64,000 nt of DNA. Origin: SG8-30 sp963710135 (GTDB lineage: Bacteria; Pseudomonadota; Gammaproteobacteria; Steroidobacterales; Steroidobacteraceae). Location of the stretch: contig CAVPYY010000003.1 of NCBI GenBank assembly GCA_963710135.1, positions 1-64,000 on the forward strand, written 5' to 3'. Positions 16,948-27,573 of the stretch are shown in pieces. Position 1 is the stretch's first letter, and each line of letters begins with the position of its first letter. Made by a program: the position numbers and the translations under genes. Under the pieces are notes generated by a model. The model made no database searches and was not told where the DNA came from. It worked only from the letters and a program-made list of their open reading frames with translations.

Positions 16948-18315
16948 TCACTTCTCGGGCTTCCTGTCGAGCAGGCCGTGCAGCTGGGCGATGCTCTCGT
17001 GGAATCCGACCCGGTCGTACATGTCCTGGCGCAGGAACTCGACCAGGCGCGGCCAGTTGTCGATGGCCGCGTCCACCCGGGGATCGCTGCCGCGCTTGTA
17101 GGCGCCGACCGCGATCAGGTCGCGATGCTGCTGGTACACGGCATACAGCTGCCGCAGGCGATTGGCCAGCTCCAGATGGTGGCGCTCGGCCACCTGATGC
17201 ATGGCGCGGCTGATCGACGCCTCGATGTCGATCGCCGGATAGACGCCGCTCTCGGCGATCTGCCGCGACAGCACGATGTGGCCATCGAGGATGGCGCGCG
17301 CGGCGTCGGCGATCGGATCGGACTGGTCGTCGCCCTCGGTCAGCACGGTGTAGAAGGCGGTGATCGAGCCGGGCCCGCGGTCGCTGTTGCCGGCGCGCTC
17401 CACCAGCTGCGGCAGCCTGGCGAAGACGCTCGGCGGGTAGCCCTTGGTGGCGGGCGGCTCGCCGATCGCCAGCGCGATCTCGCGCTGCGCCTGGGCGAAG
17501 CGGGTCAGCGAGTCCATCAGCAGCAGCACCTTGCGCCCCTGGTCGCGGAAGTGCTCGGCGATGGCGGTCGCGAGCCAGGCGCCGTGCAGCCGCATCAGCG
17601 GCGGCGTGTCGGCCGGCGTCGCCACGACCACCGCGCGCTTCAGCCCGTCCGGACCGAGCGTGTCGTTGACGAATTCCTGGACCTCGCGGCCGCGCTCGCC
17701 GATCAGTCCGACGACCGTGACGTCGGCCTCGGTGTAGCGCGTCATCATGCCGAGCAGCACCGACTTGCCGACGCCGGACCCGGCGAACAGCCCGATGCGC
17801 TGGCCGCGGCCGACGGTCAGCAGGGCGTTGATCGAGCGCACGCCGACGTCGAGCGGCTCGCGGATGGCGTGGCGGCGCAGCGGGTTGAGCGGCGTTCCCA
17901 TCAGCGGGCGGCGCTCGCCGGCGCGCAGTTCACCGAGCCCGTCCAGCGGCTTGCCGGAGCCGTCGAGGACCCGGCCCAGCAGGTCGTCACCGACCCGCGC
18001 CTCCGATGCCGTGCTGGCAGGCACCACCCGGGTGCCGGGCATCAGGCCGCGCATGTCGCCGGTCGGCATCAGGAACAGGCGCTCGCCGGCGAAGCCGACG
18101 ACCTCGGCTTCGAGCTGACGACCGTCGGCCGCTTCCACCAGGCAGCGCGAGCCGACCGCGGCCTCGCAGCCGACGGCCTCGAGCGTCATGCCGACCATGC
18201 GCGACAGCAGGCCCTCGACCCGCAGCGGCTGGATCTCGGCGACGCCGCTGCGGTAGGTGGCGACCCGCCGTGCCCAGCCCTGCTGGCGGGCCTGGATCGG
18301 TGTCGTGGCGCTCAC
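16948..18315 (-). CDS. fliI: Flagellum-specific ATP synthase FliI
   Basis: FliI is the export ATPase, homologous to the F1 beta subunit. With GTG 18315 as start the protein has 455 residues; the start is preceded by GGGGGAGG about seven bases upstream and forms a GTGA overlap with the fliH stop. The longer open frame starting at 18435 runs inside fliH and is rejected. Walker A GSGVGKSV is at 179-186, the catalytic-site segment GLIGERGREVQEF follows, and Walker B is LLLMDSLTRFA. The C-terminal helix bundle is intact. Confidence 0.95.
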   Translation of the reverse strand: MSATTPIQARQQGWARRVATYRSGVAEIQPLRVEGLLSRMVGMTLEAVGCEAAVGSRCLVEAADGRQLEAEVVGFAGERLFLMPTGDMRGLMPGTRVVPASTASEARVGDDLLGRVLDGSGKPLDGLGELRAGERRPLMGTPLNPLRRHAIREPLDVGVRSINALLTVGRGQRIGLFAGSGVGKSVLLGMMTRYTEADVTVVGLIGERGREVQEFVNDTLGPDGLKRAVVVATPADTPPLMRLHGAWLATAIAEHFRDQGRKVLLLMDSLTRFAQAQREIALAIGEPPATKGYPPSVFARLPQLVERAGNSDRGPGSITAFYTVLTEGDDQSDPIADAARAILDGHIVLSRQIAESGVYPAIDIEASISRAMHQVAERHHLELANRLRQLYAVYQQHRDLIAVGAYKRGSDPRVDAAIDNWPRLVEFLRQDMYDRVGFHESIAQLHGLLDRKPEK

Positions 18316-18974
18316 GGCGCCTCCCCCTTGCGCGTGTCGGCCGAACGCTCGCTGCCGAGCAGGTCGGACAGCACCTTGCCGAGCCGGGTCTCCAGGCGGG
18401 CGTCGACGCGTGAAGTCGGCGTGAGCACCTGGCAACCGCCGCGCATCATCACGGGGTCCTCGACCACCTGCCAGGCCCGCTCGTTCTCGGTCGGGGCCAG
18501 GTACTGGCGGATGATCGCGGCATCCTCAGGGTGCAGATGGACACGCACGTCCCGCGCCGCGACCGGCAAGGTCGAGACCGCTTCGCGCACGACGGCGATG
18601 ATCTGCGTCGGGTCGAGGCGGATCTCGCGCCGCACGATCTGCTTCGCCAGCGCCATCGCCAGCCCGAGGAGTTCCTGCTCCACCTGGGCGTCGAGTTGCT
18701 CGAAGGGCCGGGCCAGGTCCGTGATCAGGCTGTCGAGCCGCTCGGCCTGCTCGCGGATGTGCTGTTCGCCGGCCTGGCGGCCTTCCGCGTAGCCGGCGCG
18801 GTAGGCTTCGTCGTAGGCCTCCTTCTGCAGGTCGGCGAGCGCCCCGGCGGTGACCAGCCCGCCCTCCGGCGAGCCCGCGCGCGGCGCCACCGGGTCGCTG
18901 CTGTGTTCCATCGACGGCGCTTCCCACGGTTGCGCGCCGGATGCCTGGGCGGAATCGATGACCCGGGACCCCAT
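18312..18974 (-). CDS. fliH: Flagellar assembly protein FliH
   Basis: FliH is the negative regulator and docking stalk of FliI. The 220-residue product has a Pro/Gly-rich N-terminus, a middle helix with GxxxG-like spacing (AYRAGYAEGRQAGEQHIREQ), and a C-terminal FliH domain containing LAMALAKQIVRREIRLDPTQ and MMRGGCQVLTPTSRVDARL. The start lies 12 bases after the fliG stop and the stop overlaps the GTG of fliI. It is typical in size and order. Confidence 0.92.
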   Translation of the reverse strand: MGSRVIDSAQASGAQPWEAPSMEHSSDPVAPRAGSPEGGLVTAGALADLQKEAYDEAYRAGYAEGRQAGEQHIREQAERLDSLITDLARPFEQLDAQVEQELLGLAMALAKQIVRREIRLDPTQIIAVVREAVSTLPVAARDVRVHLHPEDAAIIRQYLAPTENERAWQVVEDPVMMRGGCQVLTPTSRVDARLETRLGKVLSDLLGSERSADTRKGEAP

Positions 18975-18986
18975 GCAGCGGCCGCC

Positions 18987-20000
18987 TCAGACGAAGTCCG
19001 AGCCGCCGGACCCGCCGAGCGCGATGGTGCCGTCCTCGGCGAGGCGCTGGGCGACGCCGACGATCTCGCGCTGGGCGGCCTCCACTTCCGACAGGCGCAC
19101 CGGACCGCGCACCTCGATCTCGTCGCGCAGGATCTCGCCGGCGCGCTTGGACATGTTGCGGAAGATCTTGTCCTGGATTTCCGGGTCGGCGCCGCGCAGC
19201 GCGACCGCCAGGGTGTCCGACTGGATCTCGCGCAGGATCGCCTGGATGCCGCGGTCGTCGACTTCCATGAGGTTCTCGAAGACGAACATCTGGTCGCGGA
19301 TCTTCTGCGACAGCTCGGCGTCGGCCTCCTCGATGTGCGTCATCGCCGCGCTGGAGTAGTCCCGCTCCATGCCGTTGAGGATGTCGGCGGCGAGCTTGGT
19401 GCCGCCGAGCTTGCGGACCGGCGACGTGGTGCCCTCCGCGGCGCGCTGCTCGACCACCGCCGAAAGCTCGGTGAGCGCGCTCTGCGGAATCTCGTCGAGG
19501 GTGGCGATGCGCAGCAGCACGTCGGACCTGAGCGCCTCCGGCAACAGGTTGGCGACGGCGGCGGCCTGCTCGCCATCGAGATGGGCGAGCACCGTGGCGA
19601 TCACCTGCGGATGCTCCTCGCGCACCAGCTGCGCCACCTGGCGCGGGTGCATCCATTTCAGCTGGTCGATTCCCGCGCCCGGGTCGCCGCCCGCGACGAT
19701 CCGCTCGATGAACATGTCGGCGCGCTGCTTGCCGAGCGAAGTGGTCAGCACCCTGCGCACGAAGTCCTGGGTGCCGGCGCCCCCGGCGCCGCGGTTCTCC
19801 ACCGCATGCACGAAATTGGCGACGACCGACTGGGTGCGCTCGAGGGGCACGTCGCGCAGCGCCGCGATCGCCTGACCGACCCGCTGCACCTCGCTGGCAT
19901 CCATGTGCCGGATGATGGCGGCCGCGTCCTGTTCGCCGAGCGACATCAGCAGGATCGCTGCGCGCTCGGGCCCCGGAATCTCCGCCTTGCTATCTGCCAT
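18987..20000 (-). CDS. fliG: Flagellar motor switch protein FliG
   Basis: FliG is the C-ring protein that contacts the stator and generates torque. The 337-residue product begins MADSKAEIPGPERAAILLMS. It has the middle domain with EEHPQVIATVLAHLDGEQAA (the EHPQ motif is typical) and the C-terminal torque domain with QKIRDQMFVFENLMEVDDRG, including charged residues that face MotA/MotC. It overlaps the end of fliF by 11 bases. Confidence 0.96.
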   Translation of the reverse strand: MADSKAEIPGPERAAILLMSLGEQDAAAIIRHMDASEVQRVGQAIAALRDVPLERTQSVVANFVHAVENRGAGGAGTQDFVRRVLTTSLGKQRADMFIERIVAGGDPGAGIDQLKWMHPRQVAQLVREEHPQVIATVLAHLDGEQAAAVANLLPEALRSDVLLRIATLDEIPQSALTELSAVVEQRAAEGTTSPVRKLGGTKLAADILNGMERDYSSAAMTHIEEADAELSQKIRDQMFVFENLMEVDDRGIQAILREIQSDTLAVALRGADPEIQDKIFRNMSKRAGEILRDEIEVRGPVRLSEVEAAQREIVGVAQRLAEDGTIALGGSGGSDFV

Positions 20001-21609
20001 CGGTGGTCACCCAGTCCTTGACGACTTCGGCCGCCCTGCGGGAATCCTGCCCGATCAGGCTGCGAGCGGCGGCGACCTGCTGCTCGTAATTCGGTTGCGG
20101 GCGGCCCTGCGAGAGGATCACGCGGTCGCCGGCGACCTCCGGCAGACCGCCCGCACCGGGCGCGAGCGCGAACTGGCCGCCGGGCGCAGCGGGCTGGGTG
20201 ATCGACTTCATCAGCGGCCGGAGCACGACGAAGGCCAGCACCAGGACCAGGCCCGCGCCCAGCGCCTGGCGCGCGATCGACCACAGCGCCGGGTTCTCCC
20301 AGGCCGGGGCGGCCTCGACCGCCTCGACGGCGGGCGCTGCCGTGAATCCGGTGTTGACCACCTGCACCCGGTCGCCGCGCGCTTCGTCGTAGCCGACGGC
20401 ATCGCGCACCAGTGACGTCAGGCGGTCGAGCTCCTCCTGGCTGTAGGCTTGCGCCGCCGCCTCGCCCGCGCCGTCGGGGCTCGGCTTGTTGTCGACGATC
20501 ACCGCCACGGTCAGGCGACGGACGCTGCCCGAGGGCTGGCGCACGTGGCTGATGGTGCGCCCGATCTCGTAGTTGCGGGTCGCGCGTGACGAACTGGCGA
20601 CCTGTGCCGGCTCGCCGGTGGCAGCCGGTTGCTGCTCCGCCGCGGGCGGCGCGGCCGAAGTCTGCGGAGGCTGGTTGGACAGTGCGCCCGGTATCCCGAG
20701 TGCCATGTCGCCCGCCGGGCGCTGGTCGGAACTGGTCTGCTCGCTGCGCACGATCTGCTGCGCCGGATCGAAGTCCTCCGAGGTGCGCTCCGCAATGGTG
20801 AAGTCGATGTCCGCGGTGACACCGGTGCGAACCCTTCCGGCGCCGACGATCGGGGTCAGCAGTTCCTCGATGCGCCGCTCGTAGCCTTCCTCGAGCTGCC
20901 GCTGGTATTCGAGCTGACGTGCGGTCGCGGCGAGATCGTCGTTGCCGCGCGGCGCCGACAGCAGCGTGCCGTTCTGGTCCACCACCGTCACCTGCGGCGG
21001 TTCGAGCTCGGGCACGCTGGACGCCACCAGGTGAACGATCGCGGAGACTTGCCCCGGATCCAGCCGTCGTCCCGGGAACAGCTGCAACATCACCGACGCC
21101 GAGGCGCTGCGCCGATCGCGCACGAACACGGACTGCTTCGGCAGCGCCAGGTGCACGCGCGCGCTCTGCACGCCCTGGACCTTGACGATCGTGCGTGCGA
21201 GCTCCGTCTCCAGCGCCAGCTGGTAGCGCGCCGTCTCCATGAACTGGCTGGTGCCGAAGCCCTCCTGCTGACGCACCATCTCGATGCCCAGCCCGTCACC
21301 CTCCGGCAAGCCCTGGGCGGCCAGCTTGAGCCGCGCTTCGTGCAGCTTGTCGGCCGGCACCATGACCGCGCCGGTGGCGGCCTCGAGCTTGTTGTCGATG
21401 CCCGCGGCGGTCAACGCCTCGACCACGGCGCCCGCATCGCGATCGGTTAGCTGCCCGTAGAGGAGCGAGTAGTTCGGTCCCTGCGACCACATCACGAGCC
21501 ATACCGCGGCCGCCACGGCGGCGGCCACGCCGACCAGCAGGCCCAGCTGGCGAATGGCGGGTCCGGCATCGAACGGGGTACGACTCGGCAGACTGACGGT
21601 CTCGGCCAT
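19990..21609 (-). CDS. fliF: Flagellar MS-ring protein FliF
   Basis: FliF builds the MS-ring, the base of the flagellum. The 539-residue protein has a membrane helix at about 26-45 (LGLLVGVAAAVAAAVWLVMW), the YscJ/FliF ring domain (YSLLYGQLTDRDAGAVVEAL, QEGFGTSQFMETARYQLALE), a variable Pro/Ala-rich periplasmic insert, and a second helix at about 440-460. A C-terminal FliG-binding tail ends RRAAEVVKDWVTTDGR. It follows fliE by 23 bases. Confidence 0.96.
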   Translation of the reverse strand: MAETVSLPSRTPFDAGPAIRQLGLLVGVAAAVAAAVWLVMWSQGPNYSLLYGQLTDRDAGAVVEALTAAGIDNKLEAATGAVMVPADKLHEARLKLAAQGLPEGDGLGIEMVRQQEGFGTSQFMETARYQLALETELARTIVKVQGVQSARVHLALPKQSVFVRDRRSASASVMLQLFPGRRLDPGQVSAIVHLVASSVPELEPPQVTVVDQNGTLLSAPRGNDDLAATARQLEYQRQLEEGYERRIEELLTPIVGAGRVRTGVTADIDFTIAERTSEDFDPAQQIVRSEQTSSDQRPAGDMALGIPGALSNQPPQTSAAPPAAEQQPAATGEPAQVASSSRATRNYEIGRTISHVRQPSGSVRRLTVAVIVDNKPSPDGAGEAAAQAYSQEELDRLTSLVRDAVGYDEARGDRVQVVNTGFTAAPAVEAVEAAPAWENPALWSIARQALGAGLVLVLAFVVLRPLMKSITQPAAPGGQFALAPGAGGLPEVAGDRVILSQGRPQPNYEQQVAAARSLIGQDSRRAAEVVKDWVTTDGR

Positions 21610-21632
21610 GCTTCAGGTCCTCCGGCGCGGCC

Positions 21633-21983
21633 TCAAACAGGCATGTTCATGATTTCCTGGTACGCGCTCACCAGCTTGTTGCGCACTTCGGTCATCGCCT
21701 TGAAGGCCAGGCCGGCCTTCTGCACCTCGAGCATCACGCGCGTCAGGTCTGCGCCCGGCGAGCCCGCCTCGAAGGCGGTGACCATGCCGGCGGCGTTCTG
21801 CTGCATCGAGTTCACGGTGCTGACGGCGCTCTTCATCGCCGCGCCGAACTCGGTGACCGGTGCGGCGCCGCCCGTGCCGGCCACCAGTGGCGCCACCGGC
21901 ACACCGGCAGGCTGCTGGGCCTTGAGGGCCAGCGCGCGCATCTCGAGCAGGAGACGGGTCGCGTCGATGTTGCTGACGGTCAT
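21633..21983 (-). CDS. fliE: Flagellar hook-basal body protein FliE
   Basis: FliE joins the MS-ring to the rod and is the first protein exported. The 116-residue product has a variable N-terminus and the conserved C-terminal block VMLEVQKAGLAFKAMTEVRN followed by KLVSAYQEIMNMPV. It starts only three bases after the fleR stop, so it has no room for its own promoter and should be transcribed with fleSR. Confidence 0.94.
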   Translation of the reverse strand: MTVSNIDATRLLLEMRALALKAQQPAGVPVAPLVAGTGGAAPVTEFGAAMKSAVSTVNSMQQNAAGMVTAFEAGSPGADLTRVMLEVQKAGLAFKAMTEVRNKLVSAYQEIMNMPV

Positions 21984-21986
21984 CGC

Positions 21987-23326
<1,340 letters not shown>

Positions 23327-23330
<4 letters not shown>

Positions 23331-24493
23331 GCACTCTCCTGGCGTATGTCGCCGCGTCGTTGCGGCAGCTCGACGACGAAAGTTGCCCCCGCATCGCCGT
23401 CGGCGAGGCGCACGTTGCCGCCGTGCGCCGCGATGACCGAACGCACGACGGCGAGGCCCAGCCCGGTTCCGGTGGGGCGGGTGGTGAAGAACGGCTCGAA
23501 GATGCGCGCCACCACGTCCGCCGGCACCCCCGGTCCGTTGTCCGAGACGGTCAGGCGCGCCAGGCCATCGGGCGACTGGCTGGCCTCGACGACGACCTCG
23601 GCGCAGGCGCCGCCCGCCTCCAGCCCGTTGACGACCAGGTTGGCCACCGCGCCAACCAGCGCGTCGCGATTGCCGCGGACCACCAGCTGCGGCGCGCGCG
23701 TGCGAATGGTCAGCCGCCCGCCCTGCCCCAGCCGCCCGGCGAGCGACTGGGCCACATCCTCGAGCAGCGCATTCACCGACAGGTCCGCCATGCCGGTCCC
23801 GGAGCCGCGCGTATAGGCGAGCATGTCGCTGATCAGCTGCTCCAGGTGGCGCAGGCGGCCCACGGTGCGCCCGGCCAGGTCCGCGCGCTGCGCCGGGTCG
23901 ATCTCGGCCGCCTCCAGCCGCGAGGCATACAGCAGCGCCGCCGCCAGCGGCGTGCGCAACTGGTGGGCCAGTCGCGCGGCCATCTCGCCGAGCGCCGACA
24001 GGCGCTGGCTGCGTTCCATCAGCTCGCGCACCAGGTGCGCCTCGGTGACGTCCGTCACCAGCACGATCCGGCCGGGCTCATCGCCGAGCGGACGCTGGGC
24101 GACCGAAACATGGCGGCCGCTGGCCAGGGCGACGTCTCCGCCGTAGACGCTCGCCCGCTGCATGGCTCGCTCGCACACGGCCGACCAGCCGTGACCCTGC
24201 AGCGGCTCGCCGAGCAGCTCGCGCGCCGCCGCGTTGCACTCGCGCACGACATCGTCGCCGTCGAGCAGCAGCACGCCGCCCGGTAGCAGCGTCAGCAGCC
24301 GCTCGAGCCGACCGGCGATCCGCTCGCGCTCGCGGTGCTCGGCCGCCCGCGCGCTGCGGGAACGCCGCAGCTCCTCGCGCATGCGAGCCACCTCGGCCTC
24401 GAGATCGCGGTACGACTGCTCCAGTGAGCCGGACAGCTCACTGAAGGTGCGAAACGCATCGTTGAGCTGACGTGGATCGAGTGCTGCGGACAT
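23327..24493 (-). CDS. fleS: Sensor histidine kinase FleS (FlrB)
   Basis: FleS is the cytoplasmic kinase partner of FleR. The 388-residue product has no membrane helices. It has an N-terminal coiled coil (about 20-65) and a PAS-like domain (about 65-150, LLPGGVLLLDGDDVVRECN). The HisKA segment has phospho-acceptor His177 in ARLAHQLRTPLAAALLY. The HATPase domain has VSDNGPGVP and the GTGLGLAVVRSVIAAHGG lid. A sigma-54 promoter lies about 33-48 bases upstream of the ATG. Confidence 0.93.
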
Positions 24494-24525
24494 GGTGTTC
24501 CGGAAGATGGCCCTGCAGGGCTATC

Positions 24526-24541
24526 AGCAAATTCCATGCCA
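24526..24541 (-). promoter_or_regulatory. Sigma-54 promoter of fleSR-fliEFGHIJK
   Basis: On the minus strand the site reads TGGCATGGAATTTGCT, a full match to TGGCAYG-N4-TTGCW. The start of transcription would fall near 24514, about 21 bases before fleS ATG 24493. It differs from the fliL promoter in only one base over 16. With gaps of a few bases from fleS through fliK, one promoter could serve all nine genes. Confidence 0.9.
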
Positions 24542-24644
24542 CGGATGGACGCCATACGAAACAGGCAGTTAGCCGAGAGGGGGCGCGGCGGCGCCAGCCG
24601 CGCGTCAAAAAACCGTCGTGCGGGCGGGACCGCGCGGCGCGGTC

Positions 24645-26039
24645 TCAGGCGGGGCGGATCTCGAGACGATACTTGCGGATCTTCTCGACCAGCGTGGTGC
24701 GCTGCATGCGCAGCAGGCGCGCGGCCTCGGCGACGGTGCCGCCGGCACGCTCCATCGCCTCTCGGATCATGCACACCTCGAGCTGCGCGAGATGATCCTT
24801 CAGGTCGAGGCCGTCGCTCGGCAGGCCGGCCGCAGCCTCAGCGTCGCGCGGCGGCTGCAACGCAGGAAGCGTGCTGGCGTCGCGATACCTCTCCGGCAGA
24901 TGCTCGACGCCGATGCGCTCGCCGGGATGCAGTATCGCCAGCCGCTCGAGCAGGTTGGCCAGTTCGCGGACGTTGCCCGGCCAGCCGTAGCCGGACAGCG
25001 CGCGGAGACCCGCGTCGGTCAGCGAGACACGCCGTCCGAGATGCTGGTCCAGCCGTTCGGCGAGCTGCGCGACCAGGGCCGGCAGGTCCGCGATCCGTTC
25101 ACGCAGCGCCGGCATGCGAATCGGGAAGACGTTCAGGCGATAGAACAGGTCCTCGCGGAAGCTGCCATTGGCGATGGCCGCGTCGAGGTCGCGATGGGTG
25201 GCGGCGATGACCCGCACGTCGCAGCGCTGGCTCTTGTTGCTGCCGACCCGCTCGAACACCCGCTCCTGCAGGACCCGCAGCAGCTTCACCTGCATCGCGG
25301 CCGGCATGTCCCCGATCTCGTCGAGGAACAGCGTGCCGCCCTCGGCGAGTTCGAAACGACCGATGCGGGCGGTCAGCGCGCCGGTGAACGCGCCTTTCTC
25401 GTGCCCGAACAGCTCGCTTTCGAGGAGGTCCGGCGGGATGGCGCCGCAGTTGACCGGCACGAACGGCCGCGCCGCACGCCCCGACAGCTCGTGGACATGC
25501 CGCGCCAGCATTTCCTTGCCGGTGCCGGACTCGCCGAGAATCAGCACATTGGTATCGAAGGCGGCGACCTGCTCGGCGAGGCGCGTGGCCGTCGCGATGG
25601 CGGCCGAAGTTCCGCCCGGACGAAACGCGCATGCCCGCTGCCCCGCGGGGGCGCGCAATGCCCGGGCTTCCTGCAGCACCGAGGCCAGTTGGGCGTACTT
25701 CAGCGGCAGGTCCAGGCTCAACTGGGTCGGTCCCGCCTCGCGACCGCCGGAGCCGGAGCAGACCACCGGGACCGACGCCGGATAGTCCTTCAGGCGCGCC
25801 AGCAACTCGCGCAGCGTGCCGCGGCAGTTGGCCTCGCCGAGCATTACGGCGACCCAGTCGAGCTGCGCCGTACAGGGCCAGTCCAGCGACCCGACGTCGG
25901 GGACGATGATGGGGTCGTAGTCGAGAAAGCGGAGCGCCGCCTCCCAGGAGGCGGTCTTGGACCCATCCGGCTCGATGACTACGACTCTCGTGTCGGTCAC
26001 GGCATCCCGCTGTGGTTGACCTGCTTCTTGCAGATCCAT
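24645..26039 (-). CDS. fleQ: Master flagellar activator FleQ (FlrA)
   Basis: FleQ is the top-level sigma-54 activator and, in relatives, a c-di-GMP-responsive regulator. The 464-residue protein has a degenerate receiver domain (about 17-130) with no Asp at the usual phospho-acceptor strand end (WVAVMLGEANC). The AAA+ domain has Walker A GESGTGKE (169-176), GAFTGA (216-221) and GGTLFLDEIGDMP. A Fis-type helix-turn-helix is at the C-terminus (GTVAEAARLLRMQRTTLVEK). It is monocistronic by layout, with 187 noncoding bases upstream and the fleS promoter region downstream. Confidence 0.94.
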   Translation of the reverse strand: MDLQEAGQPQRDAVTDTRVVVIEPDGSKTASWEAALRFLDYDPIIVPDVGSLDWPCTAQLDWVAVMLGEANCRGTLRELLARLKDYPASVPVVCSGSGGREAGPTQLSLDLPLKYAQLASVLQEARALRAPAGQRACAFRPGGTSAAIATATRLAEQVAAFDTNVLILGESGTGKEMLARHVHELSGRAARPFVPVNCGAIPPDLLESELFGHEKGAFTGALTARIGRFELAEGGTLFLDEIGDMPAAMQVKLLRVLQERVFERVGSNKSQRCDVRVIAATHRDLDAAIANGSFREDLFYRLNVFPIRMPALRERIADLPALVAQLAERLDQHLGRRVSLTDAGLRALSGYGWPGNVRELANLLERLAILHPGERIGVEHLPERYRDASTLPALQPPRDAEAAAGLPSDGLDLKDHLAQLEVCMIREAMERAGGTVAEAARLLRMQRTTLVEKIRKYRLEIRPA

Positions 26040-26226
26040 CGTTTTGTTCTAGGTTCTTCTGCTAACCCACTGAACAACTTCGCAAGCCATTCAGCACGGT
26101 TCGAATCCTAAAGAAACGATGTCGCCCGCGGTCATCCTGCAACACCCGGTTTTATGTTAAGCGAAACCCCTAAGTCCCCTACAGGTGTTCCGGGATTCCT
26201 GGGGGCGCGCTTGCCGGAGTCTCGCC

Positions 26227-26802
26227 TCAGCCCTTTGCGGAAGCGCCGCGCGCCTCGGCGATCTGCCGCCGGTGATGTCGAAACACCAGCTTCTCCAAGA
26301 GCTCGATGACCGGCAGCGTCAGCCCTGCGAACTCGACCTGCGTCCAATGCTGCTCGCCCGACTCGCGCTGTCCGACGACGACGCCCGGCAGGGACAGCGG
26401 CTGCGGGAACGCAGGATTCACGTACAACTCGGCGACGCCGCGAGTGCCGACCGCCGGCCGCTCGCCATGCGACGCCCACTCGACGCCATGCGCGAAGACA
26501 CGCAACTCCACGCTCGCCGGCACGGGCGCGTCGCGCGCCAGCAGCCGCGCGACCAGGCCCACCAGCACATCGAGTTTGTACTCGAGGCGCGCCAGGTCGG
26601 CGAGCCACGGACGCTCGTCGTCCTTGGCGTCGACCAGCCGCGTCGATTCCGCGATGGAGGCATCCGCCTGCAGCACCTGCAGATTGTCCGTGTTCAGGCG
26701 CGCCAGGGTGGCGGGCAGCAGCTCGGCGTCGAGCACGCGAAACTCGAACGGCAGCTGCGCGCGGAAGTTCAGCCCCTCGTTGAAGTCGACCTCGGCGCTC
26801 AC
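26227..26802 (-). CDS. Atypical PilZ (tPilZ-like) c-di-GMP-family protein
   Basis: The 191-residue product starts at GTG 26802 (VSAEVDFNEGLNFRAQLPFE), with GGAG eight bases upstream; the ATG-started extension upstream has no family character. A long central helix with LADLARLEYKLDVLVGLVAR is followed by a beta-rich C-terminal half (ELRVFAHGVEWASHG, VAELYVNPAFPQPLSLPG). This matches the layout of the tetrameric PilZ proteins found beside fliS/fliT in Xanthomonas-type clusters. The canonical RxxxR and D/NxSxxG motifs are not visible, so c-di-GMP binding is doubtful. It probably modulates motility. Confidence 0.7.
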   Translation of the reverse strand: MSAEVDFNEGLNFRAQLPFEFRVLDAELLPATLARLNTDNLQVLQADASIAESTRLVDAKDDERPWLADLARLEYKLDVLVGLVARLLARDAPVPASVELRVFAHGVEWASHGERPAVGTRGVAELYVNPAFPQPLSLPGVVVGQRESGEQHWTQVEFAGLTLPVIELLEKLVFRHHRRQIAEARGASAKG

Positions 26803-26827
26803 GTCAGCTCCAGCGGTAACCCGGACC

Positions 26828-27160
26828 CTAGAGTGTATGGGCTGAATAGGCGCGCGTCGCCCGCCGCCCGATGGCAAGCGTGTCGGCCTCGCGCGCGAGG
26901 CCGCGCTGCACGTGTTCCGCGATGCCCACCAGCGCATCGTTCAGGGCGATGAGTTCCTTGAGCAGCACCACGGCGCGTGGCAAGTCGGCCGCGGGCTGTG
27001 GCGAGGCGAAATAGCGCTCCAGCAGCTGACGGCGCTCGGCCTCGAGCCCGGCGGCGCCGGCCCAGTCGGAAGCCTGCACGCAGGCATGCAGACGCCCCGA
27101 CACCTCGAGCGCCAGTTCGAGGTCGGTCAACGCCGGCAGTTGCAGCGCCGCCTCGCTCAT
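26828..27160 (-). CDS. fliT: FliT-like flagellar export chaperone
   Basis: The 110-residue, mostly helical, Leu/Ala-rich product has the size and location of FliT, the chaperone of FliD. Its features are an N-terminal helical pair (LTDLELALEVSGRLHACVQA), an RRQLLERYF segment and a final basic, Ala-rich tail. The ATG shares a base with the fliS stop (TGATG). FliT is very poorly conserved, so this is a positional call supported by helical character. Confidence 0.72.
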   Translation of the reverse strand: MSEAALQLPALTDLELALEVSGRLHACVQASDWAGAAGLEAERRQLLERYFASPQPAADLPRAVVLLKELIALNDALVGIAEHVQRGLAREADTLAIGRRATRAYSAHTL

Positions 27161-27567
27161 CAGCGGGCCTGGGCGGCAGGGCTGATCGCCTGCCAGCCCG
27201 CGCGGATTTCCTTGAGCAGCCCCGCGACTTCACCGAGCGCGGCCACGTCGCTGCGCAGGTTGGCTTCCAGCAGCCGGCGGCTCATGTAGTCGTAGAGGCC
27301 GCGCAGATTCTCGGCGAGCTCGCCGCCGCTGGCGGTGTCCAGGTTGGCGTTCAGCGTGTCGATGATGGCCAGCGTGCGCGACAGGGTTTCCCCCTTCTGC
27401 GCAATCTCGCCGCGCTTGATCTGCCCCTGCGCGAGCGCGAGGCGCTCGATCGCGCCGTCGAGCAGCAGCAGCACCAGCCCGTGCGGATCGGCCGCGGCGA
27501 CCTGGCCATGCGCGCCCGCCGACTGGTAGGCACGCGCCCCGGCTCCCTGGAAAGCATTCATGCTCAT
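27160..27567 (-). CDS. fliS: Flagellin export chaperone FliS
   Basis: FliS caps the C-terminus of flagellin before export. The 135-residue protein shows the family opening GARAYQSAGAHGQVAAADPH, then GLVLLLLDGAIERLALAQGQ and NLRGLYDYMSRRLLEANLRS. It starts seven bases after fliD ends. The flagellin partner is at 29646-31098. Confidence 0.94.
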   Translation of the reverse strand: MSMNAFQGAGARAYQSAGAHGQVAAADPHGLVLLLLDGAIERLALAQGQIKRGEIAQKGETLSRTLAIIDTLNANLDTASGGELAENLRGLYDYMSRRLLEANLRSDVAALGEVAGLLKEIRAGWQAISPAAQAR

Positions 27568-27573
27568 TCTCCG

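Noticed and set aside
18316..18435. N-terminal extension of FliI from an upstream ATG
   Set aside because: It runs inside fliH, while GTG 18315 has a strong ribosome site and the usual GTGA overlap.
24606..24651. Possible terminator after fleQ
   Set aside because: A short hairpin (near 24635-24651) and a run of six T (24606-24611 on the minus strand) exist, but they are about 23 bases apart, so they do not form a classical intrinsic terminator.
26073..26090. Sigma-54-like sequence upstream of fleQ
   Set aside because: TGGC is present, but the -12 element reads TTGTT instead of TTGCW, so the essential GC is missing. FleQ is normally sigma-70 dependent in relatives.
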